Positions 1 to 14,075 of a stretch of DNA of 64,000 nt are shown here, in pieces. How positions within the stretch are numbered: position 1 is the first letter of the stretch; each line of letters opens with the position of its first letter. The position numbers were made by a program, and so were the translations under genes. The notes under the pieces were generated by a model. That model searched no databases. It was not told the origin of the DNA and saw only the letters and a program-made list of their open reading frames with translations. The stretch spans positions 62,001 to 126,000 of the forward strand of contig QANZ01010003.1 of assembly GCA_003254925.1 (NCBI GenBank), given 5' to 3'. This stretch comes from Chamaecrista fasciculata. Its lineage: Eukaryota; Streptophyta; Magnoliopsida; Fabales; Fabaceae.

Positions 1-492
1 ACGGCGGCAGACAATGATGATGCAGACGACGACGACGATGATCTTGACGGCGGAGGAGAGAGAGAGAGTGAGGATGAGGAAGGAAGAGGACAACGGAGGA
101 GAGAGAGGTTGAACGAATGGTGGAATGGTTGGAAGAGTGAAGAAGAAGACGAATAGACGTGGGAGAATGAAGAGAAATTTATGTTTTGGGGCTAATTCAA
201 TTAAAGTTTCAATTTCTGTTTTTTTCTTACATTTTGATCTTTTATAAAAAGAAAAGGACCTTAAAAAATTGTTTTAGGACCAAAATGAAACTTATCACAT
301 AGTTCGTGGACCAAAAATTGATTTTTCACTGAGTCACAAGCATACTTCGTCTAAATTCTAACGGAAAAAAGTTCAAGTACTTAATGTGAGTAACGTCAAA
401 ACACATAGGTACCCAAAGTGAGACGTTTTAAACCACACAACAGTAATGTGAAATCGGGCCAAACCACAGGTACGTTTTTTTTTATTTTACCC
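1..492. mobile_element. Right end of a Mutator-like (probably Pack-type) element
   Basis: The segment ends in TTTTACCC, the complement of the GGGTAAA start seen in two MULEs of this window that have 9-bp target duplications. It also has the same subterminal text as the element at 27647-29682: a run reading roughly TTTTGATC-TTATAAA-AAGGACC, then phrases like 'gaccaaaatgaaac' and an 'aaccacaggtac' block. Positions 1-180 are GC-rich with GAC/GAG repeats, unlike the flanks, as expected for captured host sequence. The left end lies outside the window, so no target duplication can be checked. Confidence 0.55.
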
Positions 493-2207
493 ATATTTAA
501 AATAAACTTATGAAAAATAATTAAATATTTATTAAAAAATATTTTATAAATAAATATTATTTTTTTAACGGTGTATAAGAATATTATTTTTTTAAAAAAT
601 TTTAAATATTTTTAACTCAAGAATTTATTAAAGTTAACAATAAAGGCATATTATAGAAAAAAAGAGAGACCTTAAATATATCTAAGGGCTTAGAAAAAAA
701 AAAGACAAAAAATATGGTGACGTGTCACAATGAGAGAGCTTAAATATATCTAAGGGCTCAAATAGCATACTTCAGGGGCACTTCACCAAAACTTACCGTA
801 GGGGATCCAAATTTAATTGCGCATATAAAAGAACAACAATATTATTATTAGTAGTCAAAATTTGTAGAGGATTAAGGAATAGGGGAACTAGGGTTATCTC
901 TCTTGTCTCTTTCCCCCTTTGCCTCTAATCCCTAGCCGCTACCGTAGAAGACTGTTGGGGCTGCCGCTACTCACCTATGAGTAGCGGCAGCCCCCCTCTC
1001 GTCTCTCTCGTTTCTTGTTGTTTCATGTCCTTCGTCTGTGTCGAGATCTGAAGCTAGTATTTCAATGGTATCTCTTTCTTTCTCTTATCTTTCTTTTTGT
1101 AATCTTAAATAATATCAGATATGGGTTTAGTTCCTTTTTCTGGAGGTTGTTCTTTTAGATCTTGTTTTATCCCTCTTAATTGGTGGTGTTTTTGTAATTT
1201 TCCTTGTGTTATTCTCATATTTCATTCTTAAGTTTTTATGGATATACAGATCTCGCGCTCGGTATCATTTTGATAAACTCGATGGTTTCTTTATCGGGAA
1301 GATGCTTTCCTCTTTGACAAACAGTACATATAATTGTAAGCTTTTTGTTGACAACATGCGTAATGATGTTTTTCACCCTCGGTATATCCTTCTTATAAGA
1401 TTAGTATTCCTTATAGGGACATTTTATGAGCCAAATTCATCAGAGTTCAACAATATTTACGTTTTATTATTCTTGTTTATCAGTTTTAAAGTCTTTGATC
1501 TCATATAAATGTCACTTGGCTATTATTTAATATATTTCTTCTTATTATAAAAAAAAAACCTTGTGGTTATAAAAAATGTGAATTGAATGATAAATATTAC
1601 AGATTAGTACAGGTACATATTTTATTTGAAATAGAATACAACTTCCAAAATAATTGTGAGAAAGCATCGAGTAATATGATGATCCTCAATAAAAAAAATT
1701 AATATATTAAAAATAATTAATAATTATTATTTATTGTATCTTCGACCAATTAAATCAATTAAACCACGAATTGAATACTTCCAAATCTTTATCTGGTCCA
1801 GTCTTGATAATATTGAAAAATATTAAATATAGTTAGATATAAATCTTTAAATAAAAAAAATATTTTTTTTGTCAAATAAAAAATAAAGATATAAAAAATA
1901 CTAAAATAATTCAATCTTATAGTCTTGGGCCTACGGTCTTGTGTTTCTTTCGTAGAAAGCCTACGGCCTTGTGTTTTTTTTTTCAGTATGTAACACATTA
2001 GAATGGCCCAAATAGGAAGAAGCTACATCGTCACATTTGATTGGAGAATTCAGTTCTGACAAAAAAAAAAAAAAGTGAGAATTCAGAATTTTTCTTTTTG
2101 ATACTGGAGCATTCAGAATTGAGACATATCGTGAATTCTTTCTTCTGCTATCAGGTGTGTGCGTGTACGAGCCTCCATCGTCATACAGCCATTCTGCCTT
2201 CTCAAAC
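493..2207. other. Spacer upstream of the SIEL-like gene
   Basis: No protein-coding gene is supported. It holds a 20-bp direct repeat (around 673-693 and 731-751), a very strong hairpin at 957-994 (listed separately), long AT-rich stretches, and a short duplication just before the gene (GCCTACGGTCTTGTGTTT at 1929-1946 and a one-base variant at 1959-1976). The 100-codon open stretch at 1206-1508 is AT-rich, has no family likeness and is not called. Confidence 0.5.
957..994. repeat. Perfect 17-bp stem hairpin
   Basis: GGGGCTGCCGCTACTCA (957-973), a four-base loop CCTA, then its exact complement at 978-994. The stem is GC-rich in an AT-rich area. It lies between C/T-rich tracts that resemble a transcribed leader ('ctctaatccctagccgct'), wording that partly recurs at the start of the retrocopy at 16674. 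It may be part of a retroelement leader; a small-RNA precursor is possible but the arm is short. Confidence 0.6.
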
Positions 2208-5200
2208 ATGGAAAAAACTTGTGCTGCTTCCGCCATGGAATGGAGCATTCAACTTGAGAAGGGTCTGCGTTCCAAGAAACCAGGTCAGAGACTTGAATTA
2301 ATTTTCATTGTCAAGTGCAAAATCCTTCGAATTAGCACCCTTGTTCCTAATCGTATTTTACTTGATAAATGCGTTTGTAACTGAATGTCTTATTGTTATA
2401 TTCTCCATGGGTTCGATTATTTCATGGTATTCATACTCCAGGTGGAACTGTTGAAGCCATTTTGCAAATTGGGCCTCGCCTTCAACTATGGAGTGGAGAG
2501 CCTGAATCCAATATGGCTGCCAATGGCATGTTTGATTTGGTGGTAGGTGAAGATAAGCTATTCGCAAATGCCATCCTCTTGCGTCTTGCTGATGCATTCG
2601 TGCTTGGTAACAAAGAGACCAGATTGTCTATCGTTAGGGTTTTCTTATCTGAGCTGAAGCACCGTGACAAGATGAAACACAAACGGTACTATGGGTTACT
2701 GTCAAAGGCCAGAGTACCAAACTACTTGGAGTTGCTGAAAAGAGTGAAATCTGTTTTTGACTCTGGTGATGAGGAGTCAAGGGCATTGACTTTGGTTCTG
2801 TTTGGTTGCTGGGCTGATTTTGCTCAAGACAATGCCCAGATACGATACTTGGTTTTTTCCAGTCTTATTTCTCCCCATGCTTGGCTGGTAAGACAAATGT
2901 ATTCCAATATTGCTCCTGGATGCCTAATTTACACTTATGTATATAAATTTACATATATTCTATGATTCATGAGGCATTCTGTGTGGATATCTAAGCTTCA
3001 GAAATTGGATCCTCTAGATTTAGGTTCTCTAGAGTTCTCTGGATTTGAGTAATTTTAAACCGTAAGATTTTGCCGTCGCCCTTGAGATTGCCCCACGTGG
3101 AGAACTCATTTTATAAAACTAATGAAACGGTGTGTTTTTATTTAGTGAGGCGGGCTAATTGTAGACAACTACAGAGGCACAATAAATGTGGAGAACCCGC
3201 GTCGCTAAGCTTCAACGAGGGGGAATTTGTGGATGTAATAATATGGTCAGCTGATTCAGTTGATACTTACAGCCAAGTTAAAAATGACATTCTTTTATAT
3301 TATTGATATGATAATATTGTTGTTGTATAATGGCATAGCAAATGGCCGAGAAAGTTCATTCTTATTTGATTTACGACTTTCAAGACTACATTATGATTTG
3401 ATAGTGATTAGATATTGAGCTGTCTTCTGATTTCCTGTTTCAGGCTCTGGATATTAAATTTGATTATTTGGGGCCATTTTCCTTTGCTCATGCCCCTCTT
3501 TTAGCTGTTCTTAGAATAAATTTTATTGGCTTGGTTGATGATCTGTCTCAAACTTGTTTGCATCTAAAACAGTGCATCTGTTTCTACAGGTAAAAGCATC
3601 CTTATTTGCTGCAGGATGCTTTTGTGAAATATCAGATGATTTTGCGTGTGTTGCATTAGAGATGCTGGTTAATATGGTGACTTCATCTGAGATAACCTTG
3701 CCCGTCAAGTTAGACGCTGCTCGAGTTTTTACGAAATTCAGGTGCTCATATTCAGTTGCAAATACAGCATATAAGGTCTTTGACTTTTTCTTTAACTTGT
3801 GAGATCTAATACTCGTTTTTTCTTTGGTATGCATTTCCTTTATCTGAATTAACTGCTTTTCCGTGAAGTTTGTTGGAATATATAGCAGTGGGGATCCTGT
3901 GTGTATATCCATTGCATATATAGGGGAATTTCTAGGAATCAGAGGTAGGGATTAGAAACTTTGAGATAATAGGCAGAATGGACTGGGTAATGTGTGATTG
4001 TTACCAAGTCAGGTAAATTTTATCAACTAATATTGAACTCCTTGCTCATCTTAAAGAAAGATTTTATTAATTTTATATGCTAAATTGTTATTAACCATTG
4101 TGATATCATATACTAATATGACTCGAAACCATTTCTTATTTTACTGCAGTAAAATGAAATTAGTTTCATGACCTGTGTCATCTATCACGTGTGCCGTAAT
4201 CATAAAATTCTAAGCCTTGTGTTCTTACTTTAGTATATTAACTGTTGAATGTGAAATTTCGATATTATTTATTTCCCGTGGCCTTTCCTTTTCTGAATAA
4301 AGTCTTTAAGTGGGCTTCTTATACGATGATTGCTTTAATGCAGACAGGTGTAGAGCTGATATTGAATTCTTCAAATGAGGAATTTTTGGTAGCCATGTTT
4401 TTCTCGCTCTCAAAACTGTCTTTCGTATCAACACATCTTATCACTGAACAGGTGATTGCTTCTTGGAGTCTTCTATTTGGTTAGCATTTTCTAGTTGGGA
4501 TGAAAGGGCCTACTTAATACATTATCCCGACTTGTATTTTCTTAGTTTGTAATTTTTTTTTGCGTGAACGTCTGTGCAAGATAGCCCGTTTAATTACATC
4601 AACTGGTAAAAGTCTTGTCAGTATTTTCAATTTTCTTTTTAAACAATAAGAGTAAATGTTATGACAATTATTAAACACATTGGTTAAACCCTTTAATGAA
4701 ATGAAGGACAGTACCACCAGCTTGTCTATGCCGAGTAAATTGTAGCCAATATTTTACAAACATTTTTATTTTCATGTTTTCCTTTTAATAACAGTTTTTA
4801 AATGATTGAATTCAGGTGGGGCTTCTGCTGTCATTTCTTAATCGAGAAAGAAATTTACATATACAAGAAACAGCATTAAGATGCTTGAAATCCCTAGTCA
4901 TAAAAGGGCTGGGTCACCATTCAGTAAATTCAGATATATTCAATGGATTATTTTTCATGCTGGAGGAACCGAAAGTTTCAGTAGCTATGAAATGTGAAGC
5001 TCTACAGGTTTTGCATAAGGTTTGACTTTAGTACCATGCAATATAAAGTTTCATTTGGTATTATTGGTTATGAATTCTTTTGACTTGTATTAGGTGACTT
5101 GCAGGTCCTTCTGTGTATGCTTCCTTTACCGAATATAGAACTTAGAAAAATTGTCAAGCTGCTTACTATTGCAGAGAATGCAATACAGCAAGCAGACTTG

Positions 5201-8059
5201 ATGACTAGCCATTTGACCATCCGTATTTTGGCAGATTTATCTAGTCGGTTTGTGGGAGGCATGAGTACCCAAATTGGTATATTTTGTTCTTCTTTGCCAT
5301 CACAGGTTGTCTCACTAATCAAAGATCAGATCAAGCTTCTGGTTTTGCCATTGTTGGAAGCCTGTAACAATTATTCAAAGCTGTTTCAAGATCTTCAGAG
5401 TCAGCTGAAGATTCTTCTATACATTGTTAGAAGACATCCTTACCTGGGCGTCTTAGTACTGGATAGCATAAATTCAACCATTGAATATCTTTTAACTATC
5501 AAAACTACTGGTCAAGTGGTACCATCAACACATGTAGTTGTGAAATTTGATAGAGACAAATACACTGCTACTGTTTCAAAAGTTTTACGCAAAGTATACA
5601 GATTTCTTGTGGCATGTCTTGATATTCTTAATAAAGTTCATGCCATAGATACTGAAGTATTGAATAGAGTACACATTTTGGTTGAACTTGTGTGTCAGAG
5701 CAGTTTATCTGATTGCTATACATACACGATGTACTGTCTGCTGTTGCACAGTCAACATATTTGGGGTGGTGTGGTCAATCAGGACAATGGAAATCGTGCC
5801 TGTTATAACCTTAGTATATGTCCTCATAGTTGTACCGTTGAGTGTAAGATTGATATCCTGGGGTTTGTGAACAAGATTCTGACGGAAACAGATAATTGGA
5901 CTGCTTATAGGGTTGGAGCATATGCAGCATGTCAAGGAGAATGGCTTTTCTCTACTGCCATATTCGGCAAGTTAATTCCGATGGTCCAATCTGAATTTTC
6001 CTGTAACTGGTTAAAAGCATTATTCCAATACACACATTCCGAGGGAATAATCCAGCTTCTTAGTTTACCAAAGCAGGTATCCACCTTTGAGGAATGGTTG
6101 GAGAATAACAATTGTCCTTTAATTTCAAGTAACTACTTGGATGAGAAGGATTCAAGGGATGTTGGGAGCCTCAACAGTAATCATTATTTTTATAAGCTTG
6201 CTGCAGCACATGGGGAAATTTGCTCTTCCATGGGGATTTTAGAAGCAGCTGTCTCATGTTCTCAAGCGTTCTGTTTCCAGAGATGGTATTTAACCATAAG
6301 AGCTAGAGTCTTGAAAAATGTGGCGAGTATACTTAAAGTTGTGACAGTTCTGTTTAATCAGGTAGAGGTTGAGGGCAATGATGTGCTTGGATGTCTGAAG
6401 TCTTTTGAAGACATTTCTCAAATTTCTTTTCAGTTTCTTAGTTTAGCAGAGGAGTTTGATTTGATTGGAACTTCTTTCCTTGAGATGGATGGTGAAAGTT
6501 CGGAAGTCATTGCAGCCCTTGCTCTAAGTTGTTCACTATTGGCATTTGTTTCTGGTTTTACGGTGTCTGTTATGCACCACCATTCTCATGGGAGTTTTGC
6601 AGTTGATAAAAATTCTCTTAACTTATCCCTAGCCTTGGCAATGCAAAATTTAGTAGGGCGGCTTTGGCATTTGGACCATGAAACCAGCACAAAATTCTCG
6701 TCTCTGTTGAATTTTCTTGAACAGCCCGCAAACTGTTTCCACCTTCAGCCTTTATATCAAACTTGTAACATTGGTTTCAAATATAGAGAGTTTCTCGGTG
6801 TTTGTAGGGATGCTGTCTCTGGGGCTGTTTGCTTGCAAGATGAATTAAGCAAGGAGCATAATGAAAGAACTCCATTTGAAGCTACCAAGAGTGGTTTACT
6901 ACTAATATTGAACACCACCGTGAAATGGATCCACATTCCTTTTGGTATACCCAAGAATTTCTTTAGAGTAAGGTATGTTTATATCGTAGACACTTGTATT
7001 TAACATAAATTGATAAATCAAACTGTAAAGCATGGGACTACTGGTTGTTTGGATTATTTTTGCCTTTTTGTGGTCATTATCTTAGATGTGGCCTGCCTAT
7101 GTCTTCTTTGCCAAGGTAGAGTTAATTATAAAATTATCCTATCTAATATTGCTCAGATATCTTTGTTGTCAAATGTTGGGACTGGTCATCTTTGGAGTTT
7201 ATTGCTTTAGGTGTATCTAGATGAGGTTTCTCAATGAATCTTCTATATCTGTTTGCTAATGATTCAAGGTCATTTTATCTTCTCTCACCGTTTGTTAATA
7301 AGTGTTTCTCTTTACACCATGCATCTGAAGAATAGAACTAGTCGCTTGGACCTTACATCTTCTTTCCCTTATTATTAATGAATAGAGAGTGGTTTTGGTA
7401 GATGCCTATACTTGTTTTCCAAGTAGTATGTCTGTATCTACCCTACAGTACTGATTACACTTTCTGACAGCATTTTGACGTTCTGTTTGCATTATTTATC
7501 CAGGCAGGTCGTTGGGTCTGAGCTCTTTGTTCACAACGACGACACAGGAAATGGTCTTGATATGTCTGTTTCTCAAGGTTCCAACCTATCACTGAACCTT
7601 TGTCTTCAATTGAAAAATTTTCCAAAAGACCACCATGTTCAGCCGAAAAGGTTGTACTGCATCCTTTACTGTCCAGTTTCCTTTCGGACACCGACACCAA
7701 GAGGACAGGCCACGACAAAATCACCATTGGGATATGAATCATGGAAAGACAGCAAAATCATCAAGCTCAACAAGAAACTTTATCGCCATGTCTTGGATCG
7801 TGTGGGTAACAACAACAGAAGTGGTAAACATGACAAGGATGATGATAATAACAAGGCTGTGGAAGCATATTTGCAGTTTGTGCCAAACCAGAAAGGACAA
7901 GCATTCTCAAGCTGCCTACTTGATGTATCTGAGTTTCCTGAGGGTTCTTATAGAATCAAATGGCATAGTTGTTTGGTTGATAATAGTGGTTCCTACTGGA
8001 GCCTCCTCCCTTTGAATATGGGACCTGTATTCACTATTCGCAAGGTTATGGATATGTAA
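2208..8059 (+). CDS. SIEL: SIEL-like ARM/HEAT-repeat protein (INTS7-related)
   Basis: Seven coding exons read as 2208-2283, 2442-2887, 3590-3775, 4344-4451, 4816-5019, 5105-6972 and 7504-8059. All have GT/AG borders and keep frame, giving about 1147 residues. The start MEKTCAASAMEWSIQLEK and the end SYWSLLPLNMGPVFTIRK match Arabidopsis SIEL (At3g08800) as I remember it, as do the blocks CLLDVSEFPEGSYRIKW and PFGIPKNFFRVR. In Arabidopsis SIEL binds SHORT-ROOT and other mobile transcription factors, helps their movement between cells, associates with endosomes, and is needed for embryogenesis. The family is helical-repeat and related to Integrator subunit 7. Exon 6 is unusually long (1868 bp). 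No frameshift or stop is seen, so the gene looks intact. An alternative upstream ATG in the same exon is out of frame. Confidence 0.9.
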
Positions 8060-8899
8060 TATAATAATTCTTGTCTCAAAAAAAATGGTAAGGAAAATGC
8101 ATTACTTTAACAGTTTAATGTTACTGTTCAGTTAGTAGTGACTGTTTAGATCATGTCTGTCATTCTGTCAACCTGGAAATGAGAGGAAGACTCTTCAAAA
8201 TCTACATGAAGCATTAAGGTCACATTATAATATTCATGAACACTGCAGTTTAAGCTATATAATGATGCACTGCGATGATTGGTTACATAATTACATTGTG
8301 GCTTTGGTTGAATACTATTTTTGTTTAATGAAATACAAGTTCAAAAAATGTAAACAGCCAAGGACATTGAATAAATTATTTAGCTGTGGGTCAGATGCTT
8401 TTTACCTTACAATTTTCTTTTCTTTCCTGTAAAGTGACTGGGAAATGGTGAGAAAAATAAATTTCTCTGTATGGTATAGGTGACGGATTAAAAGTAAAGA
8501 AAATGTCGTCACTAATTACTGACCATTAGCATAGGTAGAAACAGAATAATTTCATTTTAGTTGTTGAAGATTTCAAATGTACTTTAAAACTGATTTAGTT
8601 GCAGTTCGACCTTTTTAAATCCAGTCATACATCATATATTTCCCAAAGATTTGAAATTTGACTCTAAGTTATTGAAATCCATGTTCACATACTTCTAAAG
8701 CCACTTGTATAAAATTTTAAAGGATCTTATTATCAAGTTTATGATTAAAAATAAAATCTGCAGCAAATAGTGACTAATAATGAGAAAGAGAATATAATAT
8801 CTTTTTAAAAAATATGTGTCATATTAAAATTAATGACCTTAACAAGAAAATTATTAAAAGAAAACTTATTTTCAATTATTATATATATCTATATCTATA
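8060..8899. other. 3' flank of the SIEL-like gene
   Basis: Probable 3' UTR followed by AT-rich spacer. ATAA/AATAAA-like words are present (for example near 8368 and 8455) but no single poly(A) signal can be chosen. No gene seen. Confidence 0.4.
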
Positions 8900-9260
8900 T
8901 CTATACTATATTATATGGCTCCACCCCTTATGGTTGGTCAAAAATAGTGAATTAAAAAATTAAAAAAGAAAAAAAAATCACTCACTCTCTCTCCCACTCA
9001 CTCTCCCCACTTCTTTAAAAAAATAAATGAATTAAAAAAATGCAAAAAACAATTAAAAATTAAAAATGTCACCACTCTCTCCCCACTCACTCTCCCCATA
9101 TGAGGTAATTTCAAATTGGTCCTAAATATTTTATAATTTCTCAAATTGGTCCCAAACTTGCTCTTTTATCAATATAAAAATTTAATATAATATTCAACTT
9201 TAAATCAATTCAAACATTACATGCATATTGGCGTGCCCGTTAGGGCACGCCAAGCCCTAG
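8900..9260 (+). mobile_element. Small non-autonomous Helitron
   Basis: It begins TCTATACTATATTATATGGC after an A. It ends with a 9-bp stem hairpin (GGCGTGCCC-GTTA-GGGCACGCC, 9230-9251) five bases before CTAG, followed by T. TC at the 5' end, a hairpin before CTRR at the 3' end and insertion between A and T are the Helitron hallmarks. A second copy with the same ends lies at 45348-45527 in reverse. It carries no coding capacity. Confidence 0.8.
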
Positions 9261-10041
9261 TATATATATATATATATATATATGACCAAATCTTCACCTT
9301 CCCTAAAGTTAGTTTAAATTTTTCAAATAGAGTAGGCTCACCTGACCAGCTCTAAACTGTTTGAAATTGAATATTTAATGTCCAAAAAAAGCAAAGAAAT
9401 CAATGTGATGCAATTTGATATATATTTTCAATTTTATGCTTTTACCAATCAACACCTTCCCTGCTTCTGCCTACAATTTGTTTACCTGCACAGTCCTTTT
9501 TGGTTGCCATAAAGTTCAAACTTACATAATCATAAAAATTGTGTTGGACCTTGTCACAAGCTGCACTGTCAATTTTAGGAGCTAACAAATCTAAAATAAA
9601 TAATTTCAATATTATCAATCAAGATGACATCTGACTATCTGAGCTTAAAAATCAAACAACAAATAGACACATAATAAAAGTCTTCTAAAAAGACTGAATG
9701 TTGAATGATGCATAGAAAATTTAGGTTTAATTAATTTATTAGTCTTTGTAATTTACATCACTTTTTAATTGAGTCTTTGTAATTTTAGAACTCAACCACA
9801 AATAGAATATGTAAATATAAAAATATAACAATAATAATAAAAAAATCCAATAAAAATTATTATATATTATAGCCATTAATGAATTCAATTTAACAACTAC
9901 GTTATCAAGCTGAGAATTAATTTCTCACTTGCGTAATTTTTCTACAATTGCAATCCCAATCTATAAAAGATATTGAAATAGGTTATCTCCATATAAAAAG
10001 TCTAACATTTTGTAAAACATCATTAATTATCAGCATCTTCA
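9261..10041. other. Spacer downstream of QRT3-like A
   Basis: It starts with an (AT)n run at about 9261-9283 and is then AT-rich without recognisable genes. The end nearest 10042 is the likely 3' UTR of the minus-strand gene. Confidence 0.4.
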
Positions 10042-12613
10042 TCACCTACCTGCTTGATCCACCACAACATACAAATTTGCAGACACTACAGCCTCATTGG
10101 TCTCAACCACCACAAGATTCTGAGACACATTCCTCAAAACATAACTAGGAAAACTGTTCCCTGTAACGCTCAAAGAACACTGAACATGTTTTATTAAATT
10201 AGGAAAAATCAAAACATCATTGAAATCAACCTTCCATGTTGTTCCATTCCCTTGCAATCCCATTCTTCCAATTGTACTCTTCATCTTCATCCCTCTCACC
10301 ACATTCCTATCCACAACAACATCATCAATTTCCCCAAACTTTTTGTTTGATTGGTCCAGCTGGACAATCCCAACTTCATTATTGGAACCAGAGAACATGT
10401 TATCAACAATGGTCACACCACTCACAACCCCATTGATGGATTTTAGAATAATGTTAGCATCACCAAGGAAGAAGCTACTAGAAATGTGAAGCTGAACTGG
10501 GTCTTCTGCAACAATGCTTGTGTAATCCATGTAAGAATTCACAATCCTTGTTTGTGTCAATCCAGGAAGTTTCAGATAAATACCAGTTCCTCCAAATCCT
10601 GTGGCTTTGTTGTAGCAATGAACTCCATATATTATATTTGCTTGACCTGTAAATTTCTTTGGATAAATGATACAATGATGATGAAAAGAAATTTGGATCG
10701 ATTTAAGTTATTAGGTTTTAATGAGTTTGAACCGATAATTGAATTATTTATTAGAATTTGAAAATTTAAAAAAATATTCTAATAAATTAAATGTCACATT
10801 TAACCTGTTTGATAAAGGATAATGCTATAGAACACTCTACCTCTCACTATCTCTCCATAATAAGAAGTGAGACTTTACTATATTTTTTTTTTCTCTTTTT
10901 TCTTGAGTTGAATGAGTAGGACTCACAATTTCATTTGTTTAAAACTAAAGTTCTTTGACCAAAAACTTTTTCAACAATTATTCAACTAATAGATTCTGAC
11001 CTGTGACCATGATGCCAATGGCTGCAGAGAAGATGACAACATCTGTGATGGCATTGTCATTGCCCTGCAGGGTGATTCCGGTGCCGGAGAAGTTCCTCTC
11101 GCCGGAGTCACCGCCGGCGGTGATGTGCTGGCCAATGAAGGAGTGTCTAATGAAGGTTTCATGGCCACCTTGGACTGAGATTCCATTGGTGGTGAAGTGG
11201 GTGATGTAGCAATTGTCTATACCAATTCTGAGTGAGTTTGTGAGGGAAATGCCTCCTCCTTTGTAGTTAGAGTCTAATAGAAGGTCTTTTAAGGTTATGA
11301 ACTCATAATTGTAGGATGAGGAGGATGTGGAACTTTGGTTTATTGGGGTTGATAGATCAATAAGATAGCCATCTGAGGGAAAGCTATCTGAGGCTCTTAT
11401 GGTTCCACCATGGATCTATTTGCATCAAATTCAAAACAAACACAATTAAATTCAAAAGAAAGAAAGAAAGAAAGAGTGGAATGTAACATTTTATGGTTGA
11501 AGTTGTCAGTCCTAACTTAAATTTTAAAACAAACATCATCAGATTTAGAAAAAAAAAAAAGTGAAAAGGTGAAGTTTTTTCTTGACTTTGTGCTGATCCA
11601 TCTTTTGAAATTGCCAAAACACGAAGTTTCTTTAGTTGAGAAAAAGAATAAAGTACTAGGGGGGAGAAAAGAGGGAAATAAAAATCTTTTCAAATAGCTT
11701 CATGGTGAAGTTCAATATTTTAATGATAAAAAATAAAACTTTCATAAATATTACATTTCACAGGATCTGCATCCAAAAAACAGAACATGAATATGCAAAA
11801 ATTTCAATTCCTAACGCCAAATTCTCTAGTGCAGGTTGGACCAAAACGTTTCAATTCAACCAATTTTGGATTCTTCCTCTCCAAAACGTGAATGTCAAGT
11901 TGTGGGACCATACACAAACAAATATTACACATATGAATGCATAATAGGATCACACATGTTCATCTCTTTCTTCACACAAAAACATCTTAACACATTACAA
12001 AAAAAAATTAAACACCTTGAAAAAAAAGAGATATATAGAAAATACCACAAGGTTTCCGACGCCGGTGACCGGAAACTGCAACGGCCGGCTGATCAAGTAA
12101 GAACCACCTTGAAGATAAATCTGTGGACCTCCAAGATTTGCAATGCCTTGCATCAATGAACCTTCAATTGCAGCATCACCAGCCTTCTTCACTGCATCCG
12201 CCATGGCTGCAAGCAGAGCTTCTGTGCTATCTACTTCCCCTCTTGGATCACCACCATAATCTGACACAAGATATACTCGTGATGATGATGATGAATCACT
12301 TGAACCCTGCATTAAAAACAACCCCATCACAAAAAGATTCCATTTTTCTTTTTATGTTTGAATTATGACCCAACTGTATTCTTAAGTATCAAACTTAACA
12401 CTTTTGGTTAAAATAGATTCACATGCTTGATAGGAAAAGATTTTATTTTACCGGTGAAGGTGAAGGTGAAGCAATGGAGGATTTGAGAGCGTCGAGTCTG
12501 CGTAATGCTTGGTGATAACGGTCACCATAAGAAGCATGGACTGCAATGGAAGTAAACAATAGAAGAAGAAGAAGAAGAAAAAACAGAGTTTTTCTTGGAA
12601 TTTTCACTTCCAT
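10042..12613 (-). CDS. QRT3-like polygalacturonase/pectin-degrading enzyme, copy A
   Basis: Four exons on the minus strand: 12613-12452, 12306-12046, 11415-11001 and 10646-10042, about 480 residues. An N-terminal hydrophobic run rich in Leu (residues 10-26) is a signal peptide. It is followed by the family block V-x-DYGGDPRGEVDSTEAL, then GGTIRASDSFP, HFTTNGISVQGGHETFI, GVHCYNKATGFGGTGIYLKL and DPVQLHISSSFFLGDANI. These belong to the plant QRT3-type right-handed beta-helix (pectate-lyase-3 fold). Arabidopsis QRT3 is a secreted enzyme that degrades pectin around pollen tetrads. Unlike copies B and C it has an intron (10647-11000) between the Gly and Gln of G|QANI. It looks intact; which pectin substrate or tissue it serves cannot be told. 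Confidence 0.87.
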
Positions 12614-14075
12614 TGTTGGAGACTCTCTGTTTTAATTTGGTGTATTAAGTAGTGAAGGTGATTTGGAGAGAGCAAAAGAAGTTAAATAGAGAGACATGGA
12701 AAGAGAAAAGGCTTATAACCACTAACATTTGGAGATCAAAATTGAAAACCACCTCCCACATTTCATCATATTGGATCATACCCATACCACCAAATTCCAA
12801 ATAAATATTTTATATTTTTATTTAACTTTATTTCATTCTAATTAATTTCTTAATTTAATCCTTACTATTACATTTTTTTTTATAAAATTTAAAACTGATA
12901 ACATATAATAGTGACTTGTGGTTTTGCATGCCATGATTTATAATATTTTAAATTTTCCAAATTCAATAACAAAGGCATGCAAATTTTATAAAATACGACA
13001 TGTAAAACTACTAGTCATTATTGCATTTTTTTGTCCAAAAAAAAAGTGAAATATCATCCAACTTTTTAAATATTTTTTTTGAAAATTAAGATTAAAAAAT
13101 AGCAATGGGAAGTTATTCTCTTAATAACCCCCACCACTCTTTAAAAAAACATTAAATCTTAGTTTGATATCCTATAGAATTTTAGAGATAGATTATCAGA
13201 AGATCTTAAAATTACATATAATAGTGTAGATATATCACGATGATACATCATTAATTTTATTAAAATATAAATAAATATATTTTAAAAAATATTTTTACAG
13301 GAGATTCAAATATATAATCTTACAAAGAAAAGAAATTATTAAGGGGGCGGTGAATTGATGCTTTTAGAATGAGGCCCACATCATGGACTATGATATTATC
13401 ATATTAGCAGTCTATTGAAGTTTTTTCTCTTCAATCTTTTTTTTCCTGCACATAAATAAAATAATAATTACATTTAACCTGACCTGACAGAAAAGTAAGG
13501 AGATACCAACTTCATAATTGAAAGACATTTATAAGATTGGCATTTGTGTAAAAGGTATTTTGGAACAGGAAGCAAGCTAGTTCTTTTAGCAATCTAAAAT
13601 ATGACATCTTTGAGACTATAGGTCATATAGGGGACCACTGTACATGACTTCTGTCTTAAGCCAATGGGCTTGGTTTGGTAAATTAGGAAAATTATTAATT
13701 ATGAAGGGGTCTTTAATCAAAATCTTACATTATAACTAATATTTTTTAGTAAAAAAAGTAAGTAACAAGGTGGGCAATAAGAATATAATAGATTCTGTAT
13801 TTGGATTGTTAAATGAAATATCTGATCTAATGTTAATGGTCTCATTTTGGAATGAGTCACTTATGATGTGTGGGTGCTCCATTTAATTTCCCTTTTGTTT
13901 GTGGGAATTTGCCTAATTTTAATTAATGAGTGAATGTTTTGTTAATCCCATCCATTTATTTGATGCAATAAGATTATAATCAAACTTTTATACATAAAAT
14001 CTACTCTTCTCCCCAATAAAGTTGAGGCAGGTTTTTTTGATGTCCTAAGGCCTTATTTGGCCAAGCTTATTATTA
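12614..14075. other. Upstream spacer of QRT3-like A
   Basis: AT-rich sequence with several poly-A and poly-T runs. It includes the presumed promoter of the minus-strand QRT3-like gene, although no clear TATA box is evident. No coding gene or structured element recognised. Confidence 0.4.

Noticed and set aside
3523-3912. 129-codon minus-strand open stretch
   Set aside because: Lies opposite exon 3 of the SIEL-like gene; shadow frame.
10220-10489. Plus-strand open stretches over QRT3-like A
   Set aside because: Shadow of minus-strand exon 4, which has clear family blocks.
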